64,000 nucleotides of DNA, taken from the NCBI RefSeq assembly GCF_026683955.1, contig NZ_CP113343.1, positions 372,001-436,000 of the forward strand, read 5' to 3'. The first letter of the stretch is position 1, and each line of letters opens with the position of its first letter. Under the pieces are notes generated by a model that was not told the origin of the DNA, ran no database searches, and saw only the letters and a list, made by a program, of their open reading frames with translations. A program made the position numbers and the translations under genes. This DNA comes from Arthrobacter sp. MMS18-M83. GTDB lineage: Bacteria > Actinomycetota > Actinomycetes > Actinomycetales > Micrococcaceae. This document shows positions 18,116 to 26,681 of the stretch, piece after piece.

Positions 18116-19063
18116 ATGCAGTCACCAACGTCCACAGCGACAAAACCGCCGGCACGCGCCAAAAACAGGTGGGCCAAACTCGTATGGATCGTGCCCGCTG
18201 CTCTCGTGCTGCTCGTAGCACTGGTCCTCGCGGCCCGCTGGCTCCGCGAGCTGCCGTCCGTGCAGTCGTTCCTGACTGACTACCCGGGGGAATCACACCT
18301 CCCGGCGACCGCGCCGGTTGGGTTCCCGGCATGGCTGGCCTGGCAGCACTTCATGAATTCATTCTTGATCCTGCTGATCATCCGCTCCGGATGGCTGGTC
18401 CGCACCAGGAGCAAGGCACCTGCGCAATGGACGCGAAAGAACCAGGGCCTGATCAAAACCAAGGGCAGCCCGGTCAAGATCAGCTTGGACCTCTGGTTCC
18501 ACTTGAGCCTGGACGCCCTCTGGGTGCTCAACGGGATTATCTTCTTCATCCTGATCTTCGCGACCGGGCAGTGGATGAGACTAGTCCCGACCAGCTGGGA
18601 TGTATTCCCCAATGCCCTCTCTGCCGCGCTCCAGTACGCCTCTCTGGACTGGCCGGTCGAGAACGGCTGGGTCAGCTACAACAGCCTCCAGCTACTCGCG
18701 TACTTCACGACGGTCTTCATCGCCGCCCCGCTGGCTTTGGTCACCGGCCTGCGCATGTCGGGGGCCTGGCCGAAGAACGCCGAGAAGCTGAACAAGCTCT
18801 ACCCGATCGAGGCGGCCCGGGCCATCCACCTGCCGGTCATGCTCTACTTCGTCGCCTTCATCCTGGTCCATGTCACCCTGGTGATGGCAACCGGGGCACT
18901 TCGGAACCTGAACCATATGTACGGGGTGCAGGACGGGGACAGCTGGGTGGGCTTCTGGTTCTTCGCAGGCTCACTGGTCACAATGGTCCTCGCCTGGACA
19001 CTGGCCCGGCCGCTCTTCCTCCGTCCGGTCGCTTCCCTCACCGGGTCAGTGACCAAGAACTGA
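18116..19063 (+). CDS. Membrane cytochrome b/b561-like protein
   Basis: 315 residues with about five to six hydrophobic segments (near residues 22-43, 70-92, 130-152, 195-215, 238-265, 282-300). Histidines placed in or beside the spans are candidate heme ligands: WQHFMNS, WFHLSLD, RAIHLPVM and FILVHVTLV. This is the pattern of cytochrome b561/Ni-Fe hydrogenase cytochrome b relatives. Its position directly downstream of etfBA, in a locus that shows no ETF-quinone oxidoreductase, suggests it passes electrons between ETF and menaquinone. Heme content and partner are inference. Confidence 0.7.
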   Translation: MQSPTSTATKPPARAKNRWAKLVWIVPAALVLLVALVLAARWLRELPSVQSFLTDYPGESHLPATAPVGFPAWLAWQHFMNSFLILLIIRSGWLVRTRSKAPAQWTRKNQGLIKTKGSPVKISLDLWFHLSLDALWVLNGIIFFILIFATGQWMRLVPTSWDVFPNALSAALQYASLDWPVENGWVSYNSLQLLAYFTTVFIAAPLALVTGLRMSGAWPKNAEKLNKLYPIEAARAIHLPVMLYFVAFILVHVTLVMATGALRNLNHMYGVQDGDSWVGFWFFAGSLVTMVLAWTLARPLFLRPVASLTGSVTKN

Positions 19064-19090
19064 GTTATCGACAGACCCGGACTAGCCGCT

Positions 19091-19126
19091 GTCCTGGTGG
19101 CTGGCACCGCTGGCAGCCACCAGGAC
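19091..19126 (+). terminator. Strong terminator after the etf-cytochrome operon
   Basis: Perfect 13-bp inverted repeat (19091-19103 with 19114-19126) around a 10-base loop, 28 bases after the cytochrome stop. No T-tract. Confidence 0.8.
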
Positions 19127-19570
19127 TGTCCCAATATGATCAGCACCCCATTCCAGATCTGCAGCGGCGAGGACGCGGCACCGGCGCTGCCATCATTTGC
19201 GCCGGCGCCAGGCCTGCGTCGTCATCGAAGCGCCGGGACCGTTCTTGCCGTTGCGCTGGCCGTCGTTGCCTCCGCCAAGGTCGGCTCCGCCATCACCAAG
19301 CGGGAACCCGGCGAGCAGTGAACGCCCGCAGTCTTTCCAGACCGAGCGGGCCGTACTCAAGCGCGCCTACCTTGGCGCTCATGAGTCTGTACCCCACCGG
19401 GACAGGCTGAGAACGCTGGTCAAACCAAGGCGGCGTTGAACGCATCCGAATCATCTGTGACGAACACGTGCCCACCAGCCGGAGATGAAAATCAGTTAAA
19501 CCCATAACTTGACAGACCCACATCCTGCGTCCTGGGCACCTCGCTTTGTCTGCGTAGAAGCGATTGGGGG
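19127..19570. other. Non-coding or decayed interval
   Basis: 444 bases between the terminator and the end of the minus-strand SDR. A 61-codon frame from 19136 to 19321 includes a hydrophobic stretch (AGTVLAVALAVVASAKVGS) and could be a tiny membrane peptide or a gene fragment, but it lacks a ribosome site and matches no family I recognise. The remaining sequence shows no repeat, operator or RNA gene. Confidence 0.4.
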
Positions 19571-20335
19571 TCAGCGCACCATGAGTGTGCCGCCGTCGAT
19601 GGAGATCACCTGGCCTGTTACGAAGCCGGCACCCTCGGACGCGTAGAAAGCCATGACGGGGACAAAGTCTCTGATGGCGTCGCCGAGCCGGCCACCAAGC
19701 GGGATGGCTTTGGAGAGCTGCTCGTCATGCGCGGCAAGCAGCTCAGGCGTCATTTCGGAACGGGTCTTGTCGTACATCGGGGTCCAGATAGCGGGGGCGA
19801 TCGTATTGACCGTAATACCGTAGCGGGCCCATTCAGCGGCGATTGTACGGCTGAATGCCGCCACGGCGCCCTTGCTGGCGGCGTAGGCGGCTTTGTTCCG
19901 AAGCCCTGTGATACCGGCCGCGGAGGCGAAATTGATGATGGCGCCTCCCTTGTCCTTCAGCGCCCGGAACGCAGCCTGGTTGGTCAGGAGGGTTCCGAGC
20001 GAGTTGACCGTCAGGACCCGGTTCCACAGCTCGACGCCGGTGTCTTCGGCCGGAGACGAGGGGGCGATGCCGGCGGCGTGGACCAGGACATCGAGCCCGC
20101 CGAGGTCCTGGACGCCGGTGTCGAAGGCTGCGTCGACGGATTGCTTGCTGGTGACATCCACCTTGATGAACCGGGCGCCGGCTTCCGCTGCGATCCGGGT
20201 TCCGGATTCCTCGGCGACATCAAGGGAGACGACCTTTCCCCCGAGTGCGGGAAATGCGCGGACGAGTGCCTCGCCCATGCCGCTGGCACCTCCGGTAATG
20301 ATGATGCGACGACCGTCGAGACGTGTGGTGCTCAT
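19571..20335 (-). CDS. Short-chain dehydrogenase/reductase
   Basis: 254 residues. Cofactor motif TGGASGMGEALVRAF with Asp in VSLDVAEE (NAD-type), catalytic Ser in INFASAAGITG and Tyr-x-x-x-Lys in AAYAASKGAV, and C-terminal QVISIDGGTLM. It probably oxidises a secondary alcohol, such as a hydroxyacyl-CoA, in the pathway. The upstream minus-strand neighbour is a quinone reductase after a 180-base gap, so it may have its own promoter; none of the locus-wide operators is seen here. AAGGAA precedes its ATG. Confidence 0.85.
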   Translation of the reverse strand: MSTTRLDGRRIIITGGASGMGEALVRAFPALGGKVVSLDVAEESGTRIAAEAGARFIKVDVTSKQSVDAAFDTGVQDLGGLDVLVHAAGIAPSSPAEDTGVELWNRVLTVNSLGTLLTNQAAFRALKDKGGAIINFASAAGITGLRNKAAYAASKGAVAAFSRTIAAEWARYGITVNTIAPAIWTPMYDKTRSEMTPELLAAHDEQLSKAIPLGGRLGDAIRDFVPVMAFYASEGAGFVTGQVISIDGGTLMVR

Positions 20336-20517
20336 TTCTGTTCCTTCTTTCTGCGCACTTTCTGGAAGGCATAGTGGTCATGCCCGTGATGGTTGGTGTG
20401 ACCTGACGGGAACTGATTGTCTCCTCCGGGAGGAGCGGCCGGGCTGAAACTCCGTCGCCTGGCATTGGGGCGCTCTGCCGGGTCACGGTGTTGCGGACCG
20501 CCGCGATGCTCAGCGGT

Positions 20518-21537
20518 TCATTGCTGTTCGTGCACCACATCAATGATCGTTTTGCCAACTGACATCCGGTTTTCCACATTCCGCAAGGCCTCGTCGGCCT
20601 GGGAGAGCGGGAAACGCCGGTGGATCAGCGGACGGATCCGACCGGCATTCCAGAGAGCAGTGAATTCCTTGCGGTCGCGCGCCGCGGAGACCGGGTCATG
20701 GGCGGCAAAAGTGCGCATCTCCATCCCCTTCACTTCGGCACCTTTGAGCAGCACAAGGTTCAGGGGAATCCGCGGGATCTCACCGCTGGCATAGCCCAGG
20801 GTGATGAAACGGCCGCCCCAGGCCAATTCCCGCAGGGCGGACTCGGCATGGGGTCCGCCGACAGGGTCAAGAACGACGTCGAGCTTTCCCTGGCCGATCG
20901 CATCGCGCACCTTTTCGCGCAGATCGCCTTCGCGGTAGTTCACCGTCGCTGCAGCCCCCTTCAGGCGGGCCGCCTCCAGTTTGTCCTGCGATGACGCCGC
21001 CGCTATGACCTTGGCGCCGAGCAACGCGGCAATCTCCACCGCCGCAAGCCCCAGGCCGCCGCCTGCGCCGAGCACCAGAACGTTGTCACCCGGAGAGATG
21101 TTCGCTGCCGAACGGCAGGCGTGATAGGCGCCGAGGTGGCAAACCCAGGTTCCCGCGGCCTCGGCGAAGCTCACTTCTTCGGGAATCGGGACAGTGCTGG
21201 CCGCGGCCACGGTGACATACTCGGAAAATGCTTGCGCGCCGAGTACCGCCACGCGATCTCCCTCGCTGACGTCCTCGACCCCGCTTCCCAGTGCGACGAC
21301 GATGCCGGCTCCCTCATGGCCGGGGATAAACGGGAGCGGCTGCTTCACCTGATACCGCCCGGCAATTGACAGGACATCCGGAAAGTTCACGGCCGCGGCG
21401 TGGATGGCCACCAGCACCTCACCGGGGCCCGGCCTCGGGATCGCGATCGAATCGATTCTGATGACTTCCGGGCTCCCGTAGCGGTGGACCCGTGCGGCGG
21501 ACATCAAGGTAGGGGAAGGATGGAAGCAGGTGGCCAT
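20518..21537 (-). CDS. NADPH:quinone oxidoreductase-type medium-chain dehydrogenase (zinc-independent)
   Basis: 339 residues from the ATG at 21537, which has GAGGAG eight bases upstream; the internal Met at residue 12 has no ribosome site. Typical quinone-oxidoreductase features are AAAVNFPDVLSIAGRYQ, PFIPGHEGAGIVVALGSGVE and the nucleotide site VLGAGGGLGLAAVEIAALLGA. Zinc-ligand cysteines are absent, so it is a reductase of activated double bonds or quinones, possibly an enoyl-CoA reductase. It lies directly downstream of the CaiB gene (46-base gap) and is probably cotranscribed with it. Confidence 0.85.
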   Translation of the reverse strand: MATCFHPSPTLMSAARVHRYGSPEVIRIDSIAIPRPGPGEVLVAIHAAAVNFPDVLSIAGRYQVKQPLPFIPGHEGAGIVVALGSGVEDVSEGDRVAVLGAQAFSEYVTVAAASTVPIPEEVSFAEAAGTWVCHLGAYHACRSAANISPGDNVLVLGAGGGLGLAAVEIAALLGAKVIAAASSQDKLEAARLKGAAATVNYREGDLREKVRDAIGQGKLDVVLDPVGGPHAESALRELAWGGRFITLGYASGEIPRIPLNLVLLKGAEVKGMEMRTFAAHDPVSAARDRKEFTALWNAGRIRPLIHRRFPLSQADEALRNVENRMSVGKTIIDVVHEQQ

Positions 21538-21582
21538 TTCGGCGGCTCCTCAAGGTCGTGTTGGGGCAGCAAAGGACGGCGA

Positions 21583-22803
21583 TCAGAGAACGGCACCGGC
21601 ATCTTTCATGGCGGCGATCTCCGTCCAGCTCAGGCCCAGCTCAAGCAGGAGCTCCTCGGTGTGCTCACCGTGTTCGGGTGCCCGGCCGATTGTCGCCGTC
21701 GACTCGTTGAATTGGATAGGCGGGGCGACCAGGCGGTATTCCTCGCCCGCTGCGTCGGACGTCGATGCAAGGTAACCGTTGGCTGCTGCCTGCGGATCGG
21801 AGAGGACACCCTGGGGTGAGGCGATGACGGACCACACGCCCGGTTCGTCGTGGAGGGACTGAACCCAGTGCTCTAGATCCTCGGCGGCGAAGGTCTCGCT
21901 CAGCAGCTTGACCGCTTCCTCGGCGTGCCCCACGAGGTGCTGGGCCGGGGTGAACCGGTCATCGTCGGCCAGCTCGTGCCGGCCGATCCGGGCGCAGAAT
22001 CCTGCCCAGAACTTGTCTGGCTGCAGGAAGACCAGCTGGACCCAGCGGTTGTCCTTTGTCTGATAGGCATTGACCACAGGATTCATCGCTGAACCTGGGA
22101 GCGCCTTAGGGATCATGTCGATGCCGAAGAAATCGGCCGCGACAATGTCCGGGGCCATGGTCCACATGCCCTGCGCCATCAGCGACACATCCACGGTGGC
22201 CGCCTCGCCCGTGCGTTCGCGGTTGTACAGCGCACCAAGCACGCCGCCGGCGAGGGTCAGCCCACTGGGCAGGTCGCCGAAGGCCGGCCCCTGATTCAGC
22301 GGGAAACCGCTGTCGGGGGGAGTCAGCGCGTAGGACACACCGCTGCGGGCCGTAAAGCTGGAGGAGTCGTAGCCACCTTTGTTGCGGTCCGGTCCACGGG
22401 TGCCTTGGCCGGTGCCGCGGGCCACGATGATGTTGGGGTTGATCGCGCGGACTTGATCCAGAGCCAGATTGGCACGTTCCAACGGACCTGGCAGCCAGTT
22501 CGTCAAGAAGACATCAGCCGACTTCAGCAGTCCGGCCAGGACCTCAAAACCGGCTTCGGACTTCAGGTCCAAGCCGATGCTCCGCTTGCCGCGGTTGCCG
22601 ATCTCCAGCATGTAGTTGGCATCGACCCTGGACTTGTCCCGGGTCAGGCCGGAGATCACCAGGGCTCGTCCGGGATCCCCTGCCCGTGTGTCCTCCACCT
22701 TGATGACATCCGCACCCCAGTCCGCCAGGGCTGCCCCTGCCGCCGGAACGAACGCCCATGACGCCAGTTCAACGACCCTGACACCATCCAAAATTCCTGC
22801 CAT
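21583..22803 (-). CDS. CaiB/BaiF family class III CoA-transferase (copy 1)
   Basis: 406 residues from the ATG at 22803 (GAGGG seven bases upstream). The ATG six bases further up is possible, but the paralogue at 56469 starts at the same place as 22803. The family catalytic Asp is Asp146 in NKGGYDSSSFTARSG. N-terminal LDGVRVVELASWAFVPAAGAALADWGADVIKVE and C-terminal GRAPEHGEHTEELL are standard. It transfers CoA between an acyl-CoA and a free acid. Copy 2 at 56469 is collinear and very similar along its full length, pointing to a duplication inside this locus. Confidence 0.92.
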   Translation of the reverse strand: MAGILDGVRVVELASWAFVPAAGAALADWGADVIKVEDTRAGDPGRALVISGLTRDKSRVDANYMLEIGNRGKRSIGLDLKSEAGFEVLAGLLKSADVFLTNWLPGPLERANLALDQVRAINPNIIVARGTGQGTRGPDRNKGGYDSSSFTARSGVSYALTPPDSGFPLNQGPAFGDLPSGLTLAGGVLGALYNRERTGEAATVDVSLMAQGMWTMAPDIVAADFFGIDMIPKALPGSAMNPVVNAYQTKDNRWVQLVFLQPDKFWAGFCARIGRHELADDDRFTPAQHLVGHAEEAVKLLSETFAAEDLEHWVQSLHDEPGVWSVIASPQGVLSDPQAAANGYLASTSDAAGEEYRLVAPPIQFNESTATIGRAPEHGEHTEELLLELGLSWTEIAAMKDAGAVL

Positions 22804-22964
22804 GTCCATCCCTCAGCTTCTGCCCCGGAACCGGGCGCCAACAACGGCCCCGCCTCCGGGACCTACCAATATCGTCATCCTTTGCGTGCCGACGCTGCGG
22901 CGGACGGCGTGTTTGCGGTTTGTCCGCCGGTTCCGGAGTGGCGGCCCGGACCCGGCGAACAAAC

Positions 22965-24440
22965 TTAGCTCTTCGTCGCGAAGCCCAGGTCCGGCTCGTT
23001 GACGGCGTCCCCGGGAAGCATTGTCCGCGGCGTGCCGAAGCGCTTGCTGAACGGCAGGAGGATCACGACAGCCAGACTCAGCGCCCCGCAGATGCCCCAG
23101 ATCACGTAGAACGACGCGAGGCTCGCGATCTTCGAGCCGGAGACGAACATGGCCCCCATGATCCCTGCGAACACGGATCCGCCGACGGCACCCGCCAGCG
23201 TTCTGGTCGTGTTGTACATCGCCCCGGCGATGCCCGAGGCACTCAAGGGCGCCAGTTGCACCACGATAGCCGGCAGCACGGCGGTGAAAACTCCCACCCC
23301 CAGTCCGCCAAGGCCCTGGACCGCGATAAAGAGGGGCAGATTGGTGGAGAACACGATGAGCAGGGCGAATTTGAGCACCACCAGCACGTTCGAGCTGATG
23401 AGGGTCGTCAGCTGGCCGAACCGGCGCACCAGGTGATAGCCAATGAACGAGCCAACCATCGACATGAGCACCCACGGCACAATCGTGAGCGACACGCCGA
23501 GGGAATCAAGGCCGAAACCGTACCCCACTTTCGCGGGCTTGGAAGCCGCGAACAATGAGGCGATCGGTCCGGACCCGAGCTGCTGGGCGCCGAACAGGAG
23601 CATCAGGATCAGGAAATAGCCGACCCCGCCGCGGGTGACCAGACTGATATCGATAAGAGGCAGACTGACCCTCTTCTCGACCTGGACGAAGACGATAAGG
23701 GATCCGATCCCGACAATGAACATGCCCAGGATGACCGATGAGAGCCAGCCCCATGAGTTGCCGTTCATGATGGCGTAGAGGGTGAGCGCGAGGCCCATCG
23801 CCAGCAAGGCGGCACCCTTCCAGTCCACGCGGCCCTCGCCGCGGACCGTCGTCTCCGGGACCGTGAAGATAATGAGTACCAGCGAGATGAACACGACCAC
23901 GCCCGGGGCCAGCAGCACCCAGGTCAGGTCCAGGAAGGTGCCCATATACCCGGAGAGCAGAATACCGGCCACCCCGCCGGCACCCAGGCACCCAATGAGC
24001 AGCCCTATCCCCTTGGTGGCATGTTTCCCGGTCCGATCCCGGATAATGGCCATCTCCAGCGGCAGCAAAGCCCCTACGGCGCCCTGGACCAACATTGCGG
24101 CAAGGAAGACGGGGAAGGTGGCGGCGAACGCCGCGATGACCGCACCGACTGTCACGATGGCCAGCGAGATCACCACCATCCGCTTGTGCCCGTAGAGATC
24201 ACCGAGCTTGGACAGCACCGGGATGAGGATGACAGAGGAGAGCAGATAGCTCGCACTGATCCAGTTCAGTTGGGCAGTATCTGCCTGAAGCCGGACTCCC
24301 AACTGGCTCAGCAGCGGTCCGTACACGGACTGCATATACGCACTGCCGAACTCGGAGAACGCCAGCCCCCCCACCAGCGCCACGAGCCCGGTACTAGCGC
24401 CGGCTCCCCCGGTCTTTTCCTTGCTACGTTGAAGACTCAT
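22965..24440 (-). CDS. MFS transporter, DHA2-like with 14 membrane segments (copy 1)
   Basis: 491 residues with about 14 hydrophobic spans. It carries the drug:H+ antiporter motifs: SASYLLSSVILIPVLSKLGDLYGHKRMV (loop 2-3 motif A) and the motif-C-like GGVAGILLSGYMG. The N-terminal tail is short and charged. A second, full-length paralogue is at 36054 on the other strand, and their 5' leaders are almost identical. It may export a pathway intermediate or import the growth substrate; direction cannot be deduced. Confidence 0.9.
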   Translation of the reverse strand: MSLQRSKEKTGGAGASTGLVALVGGLAFSEFGSAYMQSVYGPLLSQLGVRLQADTAQLNWISASYLLSSVILIPVLSKLGDLYGHKRMVVISLAIVTVGAVIAAFAATFPVFLAAMLVQGAVGALLPLEMAIIRDRTGKHATKGIGLLIGCLGAGGVAGILLSGYMGTFLDLTWVLLAPGVVVFISLVLIIFTVPETTVRGEGRVDWKGAALLAMGLALTLYAIMNGNSWGWLSSVILGMFIVGIGSLIVFVQVEKRVSLPLIDISLVTRGGVGYFLILMLLFGAQQLGSGPIASLFAASKPAKVGYGFGLDSLGVSLTIVPWVLMSMVGSFIGYHLVRRFGQLTTLISSNVLVVLKFALLIVFSTNLPLFIAVQGLGGLGVGVFTAVLPAIVVQLAPLSASGIAGAMYNTTRTLAGAVGGSVFAGIMGAMFVSGSKIASLASFYVIWGICGALSLAVVILLPFSKRFGTPRTMLPGDAVNEPDLGFATKS

Positions 24441-24573
24441 TGCATATCCGTTCGAAGAGAGCCGGTGAAAGCGGCTGCGGTGAACTAAACAACTGGAGAT
24501 ATTTCATTGATGCGGGTGCTGGCTACGAGTTTCCAGGGCCCGGGATCATCACCATGTGCCTGGGGGCGGGTGG

Positions 24574-25860
24574 TCAGACGGCGGCCGGGGACAGCAATTC
24601 GGCCTCGGCTGCGGCGCGCCGCGTCGGGATGTGCATCGAGGGCCACATTCCCTCCGCGGGCTTGTAGCTGCGCAGGAGCTGGCGCGCGACAGTCATCTGG
24701 TGCACCTCGGTCGGTCCGTCCGCCAGGGCAAGCATGAGCCCGCTGGAGAACATGCGGGTGAGCGGCAGGTCGTAGGTGACTCCCAGGGCGCCGTGGATCT
24801 GGATCGCCCGTTTAGCCACGGCCTCCATGACCCGCGGTGTCTGGACCTTGATGGCGGAAATGTCCTTACGGACCCGCTTGTAGTCGTTGTACGTATCGAT
24901 CTGCCAAGCGGTGTACATCACCATCAGCCGGAACTGGACAATGTCGATATACGAGTCGGCCAGCATGGCCTGCACGGCCTGTTTGTCAGCGAGCGTCTGA
25001 CCCTTGGTGGTGCGTGACAGGGCACGCTCGGCCATCATGTCCAGGCACAGCTGGGCGTTGCCCACGGTGCGCATCGCGTGATGGATGCGCCCGCCGCCGA
25101 GCCGCGTTTGGGCGACACCAAAGGCATTGCCCTTTTCGCCCAGGAGCGCGGAGGCAGGCACGCGGACGTTGGCGTAGCGAACAAGGGCCTCGGAGCCGTC
25201 ATGCTCCGGTTCGCCCAGATGGGCAAGATTGCGAACAATCTCGATGCCTGGCGTCTCGGCCGGGACCAGGAACATCGACATCCGATTCACGACAGGGGCC
25301 TCAGGATCGGTCACTGCCATCACGATGAAGAAGGAGGCCCACCGTGCATTCGAGGAGAAGAACTTCTCCCCGCTGATGACCCAATCGGAACCGTCACGAA
25401 CAGCCTCTGTGGTGAAGATTCCGGGGTCAGCCCCGCCCTGTGGTTCCGTCATCGAAAAACAGGAGACAATCTCCCCGTCGAGGAGTGGCTGAAGGTACGC
25501 CGCTTTCTGCTCTGGCGTGCCGTAATGAGCGATGATTTCCGCGTTGCCGGTGTCAGGGGCCTGGGTGCCGAAGATCCGCGGACCCCAGATGGACTTGCCG
25601 AGGATCTCGTTGAGCAGCCCAAGCTTGAGCTGGCCGTAGCCCTTGCCGCCGAGTTCGGGGCCTAGATGGCAGGCCCACAGGCCCTGGTCGCGCACGGCCT
25701 GCTTGAGCGGGTCGACAATGGCCCGCTGCTGGTCGGTCATCGGCCGATAGACGTCATGCGGCCAGAGCAGGTCCACAGGCCAGACCTTTTCCCTGATGAA
25801 GGTATCGGTCCAGTCGAGTAATTCCTGGAATTCGGGTTCGACGGAAAAATCCCAAGCCAT
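24574..25860 (-). CDS. Acyl-CoA dehydrogenase, ACAD10/ACAD11 type
   Basis: 428 residues. The pattern is that of the dehydrogenase domain of ACAD10/11 rather than short-chain dehydrogenases: GLWACHLGPELGGKGYGQLKL, GTQAPDTGNAEIIAHYGTP, the FAD segment CFSMTEPQGGADPG, and QTRLGGGRIHHAMR. In animals that domain is fused to an APH-like kinase, and the pair degrades 4-hydroxy acids through 4-phosphoacyl-CoA. Here the kinase is a separate gene two positions upstream on the same strand (26682), with an SDR between. Substrate assignment is therefore a well-founded inference. It feeds electrons to EtfAB. Confidence 0.88.
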   Translation of the reverse strand: MAWDFSVEPEFQELLDWTDTFIREKVWPVDLLWPHDVYRPMTDQQRAIVDPLKQAVRDQGLWACHLGPELGGKGYGQLKLGLLNEILGKSIWGPRIFGTQAPDTGNAEIIAHYGTPEQKAAYLQPLLDGEIVSCFSMTEPQGGADPGIFTTEAVRDGSDWVISGEKFFSSNARWASFFIVMAVTDPEAPVVNRMSMFLVPAETPGIEIVRNLAHLGEPEHDGSEALVRYANVRVPASALLGEKGNAFGVAQTRLGGGRIHHAMRTVGNAQLCLDMMAERALSRTTKGQTLADKQAVQAMLADSYIDIVQFRLMVMYTAWQIDTYNDYKRVRKDISAIKVQTPRVMEAVAKRAIQIHGALGVTYDLPLTRMFSSGLMLALADGPTEVHQMTVARQLLRSYKPAEGMWPSMHIPTRRAAAEAELLSPAAV

Positions 25861-25915
25861 AGTGGTGCTCCTAATGAGAAATGTGAGGAAATACTGACAG
25901 AAAGTCCGGAGCCGG

Positions 25916-26680
25916 CTACTTCAGGCCGCCGTCGACCCGGATGGTCGCCCCGGTGGTGTAGCTGGACGCATCGGATGCCAGATACAGGGCCGCACCAACG
26001 ATTTCGTGCGGCTGTCCGGCCCGCTGCAACGCTGTGGTCTTCTGGATCGTGGCGTTGAATACGTCCATATCCCAGGCCTTGGAGACGTCGGTCAGCATTG
26101 TCCCGGACATCAGTGTATTGACGCGCACAGTGGGACCGAACGCCTGGGCGAGGCCCTCGCTCATCGAGTTCAGCGCAGCCTTGGCTCCCGCATACGGGAT
26201 GATGCCTTTGCTCGACCGGATAGAACCGCTGGAACTGACGTTGATGATCGATCCGCTGCCCGCCTTGACCATGCGCTCCCCCACCAGCGCGGAGAGCCGG
26301 AACGGACCCTTGAAGTTCAGATTGACCACGCTGTCGAAGAGTCGCTCGGAGACGTCGGAAAGTTCCCCATAGAGCGGAGACATTCCTGCGTTATTGATGA
26401 GCACATCGATCTTGCCAAAGCGCTCAAATACCGCATCGACCAGACCGTCGAGCTCATCCCAGCGTCCCACATGCACACCGTAGGCCAGTGCCTGCCGCCC
26501 GGTAGTTTCCTTGACCTCCTTGGCCACCAGCTCGCAGGTCTCGAGATTGCGGCTGGCGATCACCACGTCCGCACCCGCCCGGGCTGCGGCCAGGACGATC
26601 TTTTTTCCCAGGCCGCGGCTTCCGCCGGTAACCAGCACCACCTTGTCGGTGAGGTCGAACAATTCATTTACGTAACTCAT
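25916..26680 (-). CDS. Short-chain dehydrogenase/reductase in the kinase-dehydrogenase operon
   Basis: 254 residues. Cofactor motif TGGSRGLGKKIVLAA with Arg in VIASRN suggests NADP(H) preference; catalytic Ser in INVSSSGSIRSS and Tyr-x-x-x-Lys in IPYAGAKAAL. The start follows the kinase stop by one base, so the two are coupled. In a 4-hydroxyacyl-CoA module it could interconvert 4-oxo and 4-hydroxy groups or oxidise the 3-hydroxy product. That role is contextual. Confidence 0.85.
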   Translation of the reverse strand: MSYVNELFDLTDKVVLVTGGSRGLGKKIVLAAARAGADVVIASRNLETCELVAKEVKETTGRQALAYGVHVGRWDELDGLVDAVFERFGKIDVLINNAGMSPLYGELSDVSERLFDSVVNLNFKGPFRLSALVGERMVKAGSGSIINVSSSGSIRSSKGIIPYAGAKAALNSMSEGLAQAFGPTVRVNTLMSGTMLTDVSKAWDMDVFNATIQKTTALQRAGQPHEIVGAALYLASDASSYTTGATIRVDGGLK

Positions 26681-26681
26681 G

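Noticed and set aside
19480..19560. Segment resembling an insertion-sequence end
   Set aside because: No matching inverted repeat, target duplication or transposase reading frame is visible nearby.
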